A stretch of 5,172 bases of DNA from Anaerolineae bacterium (GTDB lineage: Bacteria; Chloroflexota; Anaerolineae; JAAYZQ01): positions 1 through 5,172 of the forward strand of contig JAFGIA010000158.1 in the NCBI GenBank assembly GCA_016929795.1, in the 5' to 3' direction. This document shows positions 1-5,172 of this stretch, piece after piece (within the stretch, counting starts at the first letter, position 1; each line of letters begins with the position of its first letter). The notes under the pieces were generated by a model. The model worked only from the letters and a program-made list of their open reading frames with translations. It was not told the origin of the DNA and ran no database searches. Made by a program: the position numbers and the translations under genes.

Positions 1-30
1 GCCGGCTGGCATTCCGCCTCAAGCATCTAA

Positions 31-60
31 AATCCGTGGAATCCGTGTGAATCCGTGTCC
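31..60. repeat. Triple AATCCGTG short repeat
   Basis: The octamer AATCCGTG occurs three times, starting at 31, 40 and 50, with spacings of 9 and 10 bp. The last copy is followed by TCC. It lies in non-coding DNA upstream of the CLC promoter. Similar clustered ATCCGTG strings are, from memory, found dispersed between genes in Chloroflexota and several other phyla, often just after stop codons; that comparison is recall, not a search. The function is unknown. It is too short and too regular in spacing to be a CRISPR array. Confidence 0.7.
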
Positions 61-81
61 AATTCAAGTACCCACTGAACG

Positions 82-115
82 CTTACATTGTTGCATTTCG
101 CAGCAACCATGTTAG
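82..115. promoter_or_regulatory. Dyad covering the CLC promoter (possible operator)
   Basis: The left arm CTTACATTGTTGC (82-94) and the right arm GCAACCATGTTAG (103-115) are reverse complements at 11 of 13 positions, separated by 8 bp. The dyad covers the proposed -35 box and runs into the first bases of the -10 box, a placement expected for a repressor operator. It could also form an RNA hairpin belonging to an upstream transcript, but no T tract follows on either strand, so an intrinsic terminator is less likely. No regulator gene is visible in the window. Confidence 0.5.
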
Positions 116-118
116 AAT
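91..118 (+). promoter_or_regulatory. Predicted promoter of the CLC gene
   Basis: A -10 box TAGAAT (113-118) matches the sigma70 consensus at 5 of 6 positions. It is preceded by 16 bp and a weak -35 box TTGCAT (91-96, 3 of 6). Transcription would start near 125, giving a leader of about 34 nt before the ATG at 159. The weak -35 box fits a regulated promoter, and the dyad at 82-115 sits directly on it. Confidence 0.5.
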
Positions 119-141
119 AACATACCCGCATACGACGATAC

Positions 142-152
142 AGGAGGGAGGT
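142..152 (+). promoter_or_regulatory. Ribosome binding site of the CLC gene
   Basis: A doubled purine-rich site, AGGAGGGAGGT, precedes the ATG at 159. Its 3' half, GGAGGT (147-152), is 6 nt from the start codon and its 5' half, AGGAGG (142-147), is 11 nt away. This supports ATG 159 as the start. Confidence 0.8.
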
Positions 153-158
153 TCTGTC

Positions 159-2279
159 ATGGACATCAACACAAATAGGGTTCCATCGTCTCAACCCGTC
201 CGCGGCCGCCTGGCCCGGCGCCTGGGACCATGGCTCGACCGCTACCAACCCCCCGAGACCGTGGTGCTTATGGGTACAGCCATCATCGTCGGCCTCGGCG
301 CCGGCCTGGGCGCCATCGTCTTTCGCTGGCTGATCGACTCGGTCCACCAGCTTCTCTTTGAAACCGTGCCGGCTGCAATTCCAGCCCTCGGGTCAGGGGC
401 ACTGATCCTGGCGCCGGCCCTCGGGGGCCTGGTCGTGGGCCCGCTCATCTACTTTTTCGCGCGCGAGGCCAAGGGGCACGGCGTGCCCGAAGTCATGGAG
501 GCTGTGGTCCTGCGCGGCGGTCGCATCCGCCCCATCGTCGTCATCATCAAGTCCCTGGCCTCGTCGATCAGCATCGGCTCTGGCGGCTCCGTCGGACGTG
601 AAGGGCCCATCGTGCAGATCGGCTCTGCACTTGGCTCCACCGTGGGCCAGGCCCTTCACATGTCCGACGAGCGCATCCGCAACCTGGTTGCGTGCGGCGC
701 CGCAGGCGGGATCGCCGCGACCTTTAACGCGCCCATCGCCGGCGTCATCTTTGCCCTGGAAGTCATCCTCGGCGAGTTCAGCGTGCGCTACTTCTCCACC
801 GTCGTCATTGCCTCTGTCACCGCCAGCGTCGTCGGGCGCGTCGCCTTTGGCGACTTTCCCGCCTTCCTCGTGCCTGCCTACGAGCTCGTCAGCCCCTGGG
901 AGCTCCTCCTCTACACCCTACTGGGCCTGCTCGCTGCCCTGGTCGCCGTCGCCTTTACGCGCATCCTCTACTGGTTCGAGGACCTGTTCGATGCCTGGCG
1001 CGGCATTCCAGAATACGTCAAGACCCCCATCGGTGGGTTGCTGCTCGGCCTCGGCGGGTGGCTCTTTTTCCGGGCCAACACCGGCGCCGGACTCGGCGTG
1101 CCAGGCAGCCCTGTCGCCTTCTACGGTGTTGGCTACGACGCGATGGAGTGGGTGCTCATGAGCAAGGGCACCATCCCCGTGCTTCTGGCCCTGGCCGGCA
1201 TCAAAATCCTCGCCACCTCGCTCACCATCGGCTCCGGCGGTTCCGGCGGCGTGTTTGCCCCCTCCCTCTTTATCGGCTCCATGTTCGGCGGCGCCTTTGG
1301 CCAGGTCGCGCATGCCCTCTTCCCTGCCGTCACAGCCGCCTCCTCTGGCGCCTATGCCCTCGTCGGCATGGCTGCCGTTTTCGCCGGGGCCAGTCGGGCC
1401 CCCATCACCGCCATCCTCATCCTGTTCGAAATGACAGACGACTATCGCATCATCCTCCCCCTGATGCTGGCCACCGTCGTCAGCACCATCCTGGCCGAGC
1501 ACCTCAGCCGCGAGTCGATCTACACCCTCAAACTCACACGCCGTGGAGTGCGCCTGGAGCACGGGCGCGACATCGACGTCATGCAGGGCGTCCTCGTCGG
1601 CGAGGCCATGACCACCAACGTCGACACCGTGCCCACCGCCATGAGCCTGCCAGAGCTGGAGCACCTCTTTAGCGAGACACACCACCACGGCTTTCCCGTC
1701 CTCGACGAACAGGGCAATCTATTCGGCATCGTCACCCTGCAAGACCTGGCACGCGCCGCCGAGCGCGGCGGGCTGGCCGGCCGCCACGTGCGCGACATCA
1801 CCACCCGCTCCCCGCTCACCGTCTATGCCGACGAGCCCATGTGGGTCGCCCTCAAGCGCCTCGGCACACGCGACGTGGGCCGCCTGCCAGTCGTCGACCG
1901 GGCCAATCCCGGCCGGCTGCTCGGCGTCATCCGCCGCCAGGACATTGTGCGCGCCTACCAGGTGGGCATCGGCCGCCGCCTCGATCTCCAGGAACGCGCC
2001 GACAGGCTCCGTCTTGGCCACCTCACAGGCACCGAGTTTGTCGAGGTCCTGGTTGTGCCCGGCTCGCCCCAGGTCGGCATGCGGGTGCGCGAGCTATCCC
2101 TGCCCGACCAGTGCCTGCTGATGACTGCCCGGCGTGGCAACCAGGTCATCCTCCTTCGGGGCGATACCCGCCTGCGCGAGGGAGATCGCATCGTCGCCCT
2201 GGCCGATCCCGACTGTGCCAGCCAGCTCACCGCCATGTTCCAGCCGCGGCCGAATGAGGACCTAGAACATTTGCGCTAA
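159..2279 (+). CDS. CLC chloride channel/transporter with CBS pair and TrkA-C domain
   Basis: This encodes a 706-residue integral membrane protein of the voltage-gated chloride channel (CLC) family, which moves chloride or other anions across the cytoplasmic membrane. The membrane part spans about residues 33-450. Filter motifs are visible: GHGVPE (106-111, in place of the classical GSGIPE), GREGP with the gating glutamate E148 (146-150), GVFAP (364-368), and Y455 at the place of the E. coli ClcA pore tyrosine Y445. After NAPIAGVIFALE, Val202 stands where proton/chloride exchangers have the inner proton glutamate (E203 in ClcA). Two CBS domains follow (about 480-533 and 544-600), then a TrkA-C/RCK-C-like domain (about 627-694), so it is much longer than ClcA (473 residues). 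The cytosolic tail suggests gating by a nucleotide or another small ligand. The start is supported by a strong ribosome binding site, and the reading frame is intact. Whether it works as a channel or exchanger is uncertain; family assignment is very secure. Confidence 0.96.
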   Translation: MDINTNRVPSSQPVRGRLARRLGPWLDRYQPPETVVLMGTAIIVGLGAGLGAIVFRWLIDSVHQLLFETVPAAIPALGSGALILAPALGGLVVGPLIYFFAREAKGHGVPEVMEAVVLRGGRIRPIVVIIKSLASSISIGSGGSVGREGPIVQIGSALGSTVGQALHMSDERIRNLVACGAAGGIAATFNAPIAGVIFALEVILGEFSVRYFSTVVIASVTASVVGRVAFGDFPAFLVPAYELVSPWELLLYTLLGLLAALVAVAFTRILYWFEDLFDAWRGIPEYVKTPIGGLLLGLGGWLFFRANTGAGLGVPGSPVAFYGVGYDAMEWVLMSKGTIPVLLALAGIKILATSLTIGSGGSGGVFAPSLFIGSMFGGAFGQVAHALFPAVTAASSGAYALVGMAAVFAGASRAPITAILILFEMTDDYRIILPLMLATVVSTILAEHLSRESIYTLKLTRRGVRLEHGRDIDVMQGVLVGEAMTTNVDTVPTAMSLPELEHLFSETHHHGFPVLDEQGNLFGIVTLQDLARAAERGGLAGRHVRDITTRSPLTVYADEPMWVALKRLGTRDVGRLPVVDRANPGRLLGVIRRQDIVRAYQVGIGRRLDLQERADRLRLGHLTGTEFVEVLVVPGSPQVGMRVRELSLPDQCLLMTARRGNQVILLRGDTRLREGDRIVALADPDCASQLTAMFQPRPNEDLEHLR

Positions 2280-2299
2280 ACCCGCAATCGCTGTATAAT
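2271..2299 (+). promoter_or_regulatory. ftsK: Predicted ftsK promoter
   Basis: A perfect -10 box TATAAT (2294-2299) lies 17 bp after TTGCGC (2271-2276), a half-consensus -35 box. The -35 overlaps the final Leu-Arg codons of the CLC gene, just before its stop. Transcription would start near 2306. The -10 is preceded directly by TG, as in the promoter at 4698-4726. This makes ftsK independently transcribed from the CLC gene. Confidence 0.7.
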
Positions 2300-2310
2300 G
2301 GCCTGGGGAA

Positions 2311-2390
2311 GTATCTGCTCAATAATCGGGGCTTGGTGTGTGTGCGGTGCCCGCACACACACCAACTTCCCCCCTTTATTGAGATGATAC
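2311..2390. repeat. 80-bp imperfect palindrome filling the ftsK leader
   Basis: Four nested arms pair in order: GTATC (2311-2315) with GATAC (2386-2390); CTCAATAA (2318-2325) with TTATTGAG (2376-2383); GGGG (2328-2331) with CCCC (2371-2374); and a perfect 15-bp stem TTGGTGTGTGTGCGG (2333-2347) with CCGCACACACACCAA (2351-2365) around a TGC loop. In total 32 base pairs form, broken by small internal loops. It begins about 5 nt after the predicted ftsK transcript start and ends 15 nt before the ATG. Possible roles are a structured 5' leader controlling ftsK translation or mRNA stability, a terminator or boundary for CLC transcripts, or a small palindromic mobile or repeat unit. The tail after the inner stem has only three Ts, so it is a poor intrinsic terminator. 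Confidence 0.8.
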
Positions 2391-2392
2391 CC

Positions 2393-2398
2393 GGGGAA
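2393..2398 (+). promoter_or_regulatory. ftsK: Ribosome binding site of ftsK
   Basis: GGGGAA lies 7 nt before the ATG at 2406 and directly follows the end of the long palindrome. It is a modest Shine-Dalgarno compared with those of the flanking genes. TTCCCC at 2367-2372, inside the palindrome, is exactly complementary to it and could mask it in an alternative fold. Confidence 0.55.
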
Positions 2399-2405
2399 CA
2401 ATCAA

Positions 2406-4628
2406 ATGACCAAGAGACGCGCGAAAAAGAAACCGAGTGGGCTCAGCCTGGGTGTCTCTTTCCACCCGGAGGTCATTGGCATCCTGCTCCTGATGCTGGC
2501 CCTCCTCACCCTCCTCAGCCTCATTCCGGTGGAACGAGGCGCCCTGATGGAGGCGTGGGTATCACTGCTCCAGATGGGCGTCGGCTGGGGAGTGTGGCTC
2601 GTGCCCATCGGTTTTGGCGGGTTGGGACTGTGGCTCATCTTTGTCGGCCTTGGCCGCCAGCTCCAGATCGAGCGTGAAAAACCATGGGGCGCCCTCCTCC
2701 TCTTTCTCCTCGGCCTCGCCCTTACCCATCTCATCGCCGCCAGCGACGATCCCGAAGCCTTGGCCGCTGCCGGGCAGGGAGGTGGCTACCTGGGCCATGC
2801 CCTCAGCCGGCTGCTCATCTCCGGCCTGGGCACGCCCGCCGCCGTCATCGTCCTGGTCACCCTCTCCATCGTCAGCCTGATGATGCTCCTCGGCATGTCA
2901 CTGGCCGAGATGTGGGCCATCCTCGCCGGCGCCTGGGCGCGCCTTCGTCGCCGGGAGACACTTCCCGGTGTGCGCATCAACCGCCACGCGCAGCCCACAC
3001 TGCCTCCCCCCGACGAGCTGGCACCCGGCACACAACCCTCCCTGCCGGCCAATGGATCGTCCACCCCGCCGCCACACGCCGCCCCTGCCCAGCCGCGGCC
3101 CCAGGGTGCCCTCTTCCCGCGCGTGATCGGCGGCGACCAGGTGTGGCGCCTGCCGCCCATCGACGACATCCTCGTCGAAGCCGCCGAGCAGGAGCTGAGC
3201 CAGGCCGAGATTCGCGAGCGCGTGCGCATCATCGAAGATACCCTCAACAGCTTTGCCGTCCCGGCCAAGGTCGTCGAGGTCAACCAGGGCCCCACCGTCA
3301 CCCAGTTTGGGGTCGAGCCGGGCTATATCGAGAGGCGGATGCGCAGCGGGCGCGTCACTCGGGCCAAGATCAAAGTCAGCAAAATCGCCAACCTGTCGAA
3401 CGACCTCGCCCTGGCCCTCGCCGCCTCGCCCATTCGCATCGAGGCCCCCGTGCCCGGTCGCTCCATCGTGGGCATCGAAGTGCCCAACCAGGAAATCGCC
3501 CTCGTCGCGCTGCGCACCGTGCTCGAAAGCGATACCTTTCGCGCCATCAAGGGGCCGCTGCCCATCGCCCTGGGGCAAGACGTAGCCGGCACCCCCATCG
3601 CCACCGACCTGGCCACCATGCCCCACCTCCTCATCGCCGGTGCCACCGGCTCTGGCAAGAGCGTGTGCGTCAATGCCATCATCGCTTCCCTCCTCTGCAC
3701 CCGCACACCCGACCAGGTTCAGTTCATCATGATCGACCCCAAGATGGTCGAGCTCACCGCCTACAACGGCATCCCCCACCTGCGCGCCCCCGTCGTGATC
3801 GAACTGGAGCGGGTCGTCGGCGTCCTCAACTGGGCCACGCGCGAGATGGACAACCGCTACAAGACCTTTAACCGCGCCCGGGCGCGCAACGTCGAAGCCT
3901 ATAACCATTCCCTCGTCGCCAAAGGCGAAAAACCACTCCCCTACATCCTGATCATCATCGACGAACTGGCCGATCTGATGATGGTGGCCCCCGACGAGGT
4001 CGAGCGTTCCATCTGCCGCATCGCCCAGATGGCCCGCGCCACAGGCATCCACCTCGTCATCGCCACCCAGCGCCCCAGCGTCGACGTCGTCACCGGCCTG
4101 ATCAAAGCCAACTTTCCCGCGCGCATCAGCTTTGCCGTCACCAGCCAGGTCGACTCGCGCGTCATCATCGACACCGTCGGTGCCGACAAACTCCTCGGCC
4201 GCGGCGATATGCTCTTCATGGCCCCCGACTCCAGCAAGCTCGCCCGCTTGCAGGGGTGCTACGTGTCCGACAAAGAGCTGTCGGCCCTCGTCCGCTTCTG
4301 GAAAGGCGTCCGCGGTGCCACCGAGCCGGTGCCGGCCCAGGCCGTCGTCCAACAGCCCATGTGGGCCGAGATCGAACAGTCCGAAGTCGAGGCCGGGCAA
4401 GAGGACGATCTCCTTCCCAAGGCCATTGCCCTCGTCCGCGATCACAATCGCGCCTCGATCTCGATGCTCCAGCGCCGCCTGCGTATCGGATACTCCCGCG
4501 CCGCCCGCCTCATCGAGACCATGGAGCGCCAGGGCATCGTCTCCCCCGCCTCTGGTGGCAACACATCCCGCGACGTCCTCGACCCAGGCGCCGACGACGA
4601 CCTGATAAGCGACCTTCCCCCACTCTAG
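2406..4628 (+). CDS. ftsK: DNA translocase FtsK/SpoIIIE family
   Basis: This encodes a 740-residue membrane-anchored, ATP-driven double-stranded DNA pump that clears chromosome termini through the closing division septum and, in many bacteria, activates XerC/D recombination at dif. A basic N-terminus (residues 3-9) precedes four membrane segments (about 21-41, 57-82, 94-111 and 139-163). A short proline-rich linker (about 190-235) makes the protein SpoIIIE-like in length; E. coli FtsK is 1329 residues because of a far longer linker. The alpha domain covers about 268-345 and the RecA-type motor about 350-630, with Walker A GATGSGKS (412-419), IDPKMVEL (443-450), Walker B LIIIDELADLMM (515-526) and ATQRPSVDVVTGLIKANFPA (553-572). 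The gamma winged helix (about 667-728) has the conserved RIGYSRAAR (693-701) of the domain that reads polar guide sequences such as KOPS or SRS. The start is chosen for its weak ribosome binding site and the basic-then-hydrophobic N-terminus. It has its own promoter and a structured leader. No key motif is missing. Confidence 0.97.
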   Translation: MTKRRAKKKPSGLSLGVSFHPEVIGILLLMLALLTLLSLIPVERGALMEAWVSLLQMGVGWGVWLVPIGFGGLGLWLIFVGLGRQLQIEREKPWGALLLFLLGLALTHLIAASDDPEALAAAGQGGGYLGHALSRLLISGLGTPAAVIVLVTLSIVSLMMLLGMSLAEMWAILAGAWARLRRRETLPGVRINRHAQPTLPPPDELAPGTQPSLPANGSSTPPPHAAPAQPRPQGALFPRVIGGDQVWRLPPIDDILVEAAEQELSQAEIRERVRIIEDTLNSFAVPAKVVEVNQGPTVTQFGVEPGYIERRMRSGRVTRAKIKVSKIANLSNDLALALAASPIRIEAPVPGRSIVGIEVPNQEIALVALRTVLESDTFRAIKGPLPIALGQDVAGTPIATDLATMPHLLIAGATGSGKSVCVNAIIASLLCTRTPDQVQFIMIDPKMVELTAYNGIPHLRAPVVIELERVVGVLNWATREMDNRYKTFNRARARNVEAYNHSLVAKGEKPLPYILIIIDELADLMMVAPDEVERSICRIAQMARATGIHLVIATQRPSVDVVTGLIKANFPARISFAVTSQVDSRVIIDTVGADKLLGRGDMLFMAPDSSKLARLQGCYVSDKELSALVRFWKGVRGATEPVPAQAVVQQPMWAEIEQSEVEAGQEDDLLPKAIALVRDHNRASISMLQRRLRIGYSRAARLIETMERQGIVSPASGGNTSRDVLDPGADDDLISDLPPL

Positions 4629-4669
4629 CCCACCCTCCGTTCTGCCCGCGCCCGAGAGTGTGCACATTT

Positions 4670-4683
4670 TCACTTGTCACTTG
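4670..4683. repeat. Tandem 7-bp repeat TCACTTG x2
   Basis: TCACTTG is repeated perfectly head to tail at 4670-4676 and 4677-4683, ending 14 bp upstream of the -35 box of the lipoprotein promoter. That is a plausible position for an activator site, but two short copies can arise by chance. Confidence 0.4.
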
Positions 4684-4697
4684 CCCCTCACGCCGTT

Positions 4698-4726
4698 TTG
4701 TCAAACCCCACGACTTGATGTATAAT
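4698..4726 (+). promoter_or_regulatory. Strong predicted promoter of the BMP lipoprotein gene
   Basis: TTGTCA (4698-4703, 5 of 6 to consensus), a 17-bp spacer and a perfect TATAAT (4721-4726) make the best sigma70-type promoter in the window. TG directly precedes the -10. The start would be near 4733, leaving a leader of about 125 nt before the ATG at 4858. A strong promoter suits an abundant binding lipoprotein of an ABC importer. Confidence 0.8.
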
Positions 4727-4734
4727 GCGTCAGA

Positions 4735-4749
4735 TTGGGTTAGGCCCAA
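4735..4749 (+). promoter_or_regulatory. Small hairpin at the 5' end of the lipoprotein mRNA
   Basis: TTGGG (4735-4739) and CCCAA (4745-4749) form a 5-bp stem with a 5-nt loop, about 2 nt after the predicted transcript start. Such a 5' terminal stem can protect an mRNA from decay. ATTGGG (4734-4739) could instead pair with CCCAAT (4832-4837) near the ribosome binding site. The stem is short, so this is tentative. Confidence 0.35.
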
Positions 4750-4785
4750 GTTCACACAGAAGAGAAGGAGGTGTCCATCAGCTCA

Positions 4786-4830
4786 GTGATCCATAGCACA
4801 ACCTCAGCAACAGAGTATCAGTATGTTTGA
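4786..4830 (+). CDS. Possible 14-codon leader peptide (weak)
   Basis: A near-ideal Shine-Dalgarno AAGGAGGTG (4765-4773) sits in the leader of the lipoprotein gene, over 80 nt from that gene's start. The nearest start codon after it in a usable position is GTG 4786, 14 nt beyond AGGAGG, which opens a short frame reading MIHSTTSATEYQYV and stopping at TGA 4828-4830. The spacing is longer than usual and the peptide resembles no leader I know, so this may be an unused site. Translation here would end 15 nt before the lipoprotein's own Shine-Dalgarno, allowing coupling. Confidence 0.2.
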   Translation: MIHSTTSATEYQYV

Positions 4831-4845
4831 TCCCAATATGGCAAG

Positions 4846-4851
4846 AGGAGG
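4846..4851 (+). promoter_or_regulatory. Ribosome binding site of the BMP lipoprotein
   Basis: A consensus AGGAGG stands 6 nt before ATG 4858. It fixes the start of the lipoprotein and excludes the out-of-frame upstream ATG at 4823, which has no such site. Confidence 0.85.
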
Positions 4852-4857
4852 AGAACA

Positions 4858-5172
4858 ATGCGCAAGTGGATGTTCGCAATTCTGACCATGCTTCTGGTCC
4901 TGTCCATGGTCCTGGTGGGCTGTGGGCCCACAGAAGAACCAGAGCCCGTGGCCGAACCGACCGAAGCACCGGTGGTCGAGCCGACTGCCGCCGTCGAGCC
5001 GACTGCCGCCGTCGAGCCCGCGCCGTCTGGCGAGGCGCTCAAGGTTGGCATGGTGTCGGATGTGGGTGGCATCGACGATGCCAGCTTCAACGAGAACACC
5101 TGGGCCGGCCTCCAGCGCGCCCAGGAAGAGCTGGGCGTCGCGGCCCAGTTCATCGAGAGCCAGGCCCAGGCC
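4858..5172 (+). CDS. BMP/PnrA-family ABC substrate-binding lipoprotein (3' truncated)
   Basis: The first 105 residues of a lipid-anchored extracytoplasmic binding protein are present; the frame is open at the window edge. A signal peptide with basic Arg2-Lys3 and a hydrophobic core (5-20) ends in a lipobox LVGC, with Cys22 as the lipidated residue. A flexible acidic, proline-rich tether (about 24-57) contains the repeat VEPTAA VEPTAA VEP (40-54). The mature fold then begins with LKVGMVSDVGGIDDASFNEN (61-80) and TWAGLQRAQEELG, the characteristic first strand and helix of the basic membrane protein family (TmpC/PnrA/BmpA type). Characterised members bind purine nucleosides for ABC import; others take different ligands, so the substrate here is open. 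A complete protein would usually be about 340-400 residues. By family habit, genes for an ABC ATPase and two permeases should follow downstream. It has its own strong promoter and ribosome binding site. Confidence 0.93.
   Translation, partial: MRKWMFAILTMLLVLSMVLVGCGPTEEPEPVAEPTEAPVVEPTAAVEPTAAVEPAPSGEALKVGMVSDVGGIDDASFNENTWAGLQRAQEELGVAAQFIESQAQA
4975..5010 (+). repeat. Two tandem 18-bp units encoding VEPTAA
   Basis: The 18-bp unit at 4975-4992 is repeated identically at 4993-5010, and the first 8 bp (GTCGAGCC) recur at 5011-5018. The repeat lies in the tether of the lipoprotein and keeps frame, so copy number changes would lengthen or shorten the linker by six residues without harming the binding domain. 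Confidence 0.9.

Noticed and set aside
1..50. 3' end of an upstream gene on the + strand (a frame ending TAA 28-30, or another ending TGA 48-50)
   Set aside because: Both frames are open from the window edge and the first 25 bases are GC-rich like coding DNA, but fewer than 16 codons are visible, the two frames cannot be told apart, and no family can be recognised.
31..60. CRISPR repeats
   Set aside because: The units are 8 bp with almost no spacer, far below CRISPR repeat and spacer sizes.
918..1688. 256-codon open frame on the - strand opposite the CLC gene
   Set aside because: Same composition artefact; rich in Gly, Asp, His and Glu with no recognisable fold, lying wholly within the CLC gene.
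2333..2377. Intrinsic terminator of the CLC gene
   Set aside because: The 15-bp stem is strong, but it is followed by CTTCCCCCC and only three Ts, and it lies downstream of the ftsK promoter, where it would also stop ftsK transcripts. Kept as a palindrome of open function.
2684..3871. 395-codon + strand frame inside ftsK
   Set aside because: Rich in Arg, His and Pro, with no motif, and out of frame with a clearly functional ftsK.
2898..4673. 591-codon open frame on the - strand opposite ftsK
   Set aside because: Its translation is biased to Gly, Asp, His and Val without domain motifs, as expected for the complement of a C-ending, GC-rich gene. The + strand frame has all FtsK motifs.
4629..4697. 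Terminator after ftsK
   Set aside because: Only a 4-bp AGTG/CACT pairing across a 10-nt loop is visible and no T tract follows; too weak to call.
4733..4857. Purine or preQ1 riboswitch ahead of the BMP gene
   Set aside because: A nucleoside-import family made this worth checking, but the conserved junction and loop sequences of these classes are not present.
4823..4885. Upstream ATG with a 20-codon frame overlapping the lipoprotein start
   Set aside because: It has no ribosome binding site and is out of frame; the ATG at 4858 has a consensus site and a proper signal peptide.

Overview
The window carries two complete genes and the start of a third, all on the + strand. The first encodes a CLC-family chloride channel or transporter fused to two CBS domains and a TrkA-C/RCK-C-like domain (159-2279). 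The second encodes a short-linker FtsK/SpoIIIE DNA translocase (2406-4628). The third is a lipoprotein of the BMP/PnrA substrate-binding family, cut off by the window edge (4858-5172+).

The coding DNA is GC-rich with strong C/G preference at third codon positions, and the intergenic stretches are clearly more AT-rich. The lipoprotein has a Glu-Pro-Thr-Ala rich tether after its lipobox, a style common in Chloroflexota (for example Anaerolineae or Caldilineae). The FtsK is about 740 residues with a short proline-rich linker, as in many bacteria outside the Proteobacteria. A Chloroflexota origin is my best guess, inferred from style and not from a search.

Layout: 1-158 is an intergenic stretch with a triple AATCCGTG repeat and a promoter covered by a large dyad. 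The CLC gene follows. The 126-bp gap before ftsK holds a good sigma70-type promoter whose -35 box lies in the last codons of the CLC gene, then an 80-bp imperfect palindrome that fills almost the whole predicted ftsK leader. After ftsK, a 229-bp gap holds the best promoter of the window (TTGTCA, 17 bp, TATAAT) and a leader of about 125 nt with two strong Shine-Dalgarno sequences, of which only the second serves the lipoprotein start.

Each gene appears to have its own promoter, so this looks like three neighbouring transcription units and not one pathway operon. The BMP lipoprotein probably opens an ABC importer operon continuing to the right. The proteins are of known families. The least explained material is in the three intergenic regions, above all the long structured leader of ftsK. 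I see no CRISPR array, rRNA, tRNA, insertion sequence or clear defence system.
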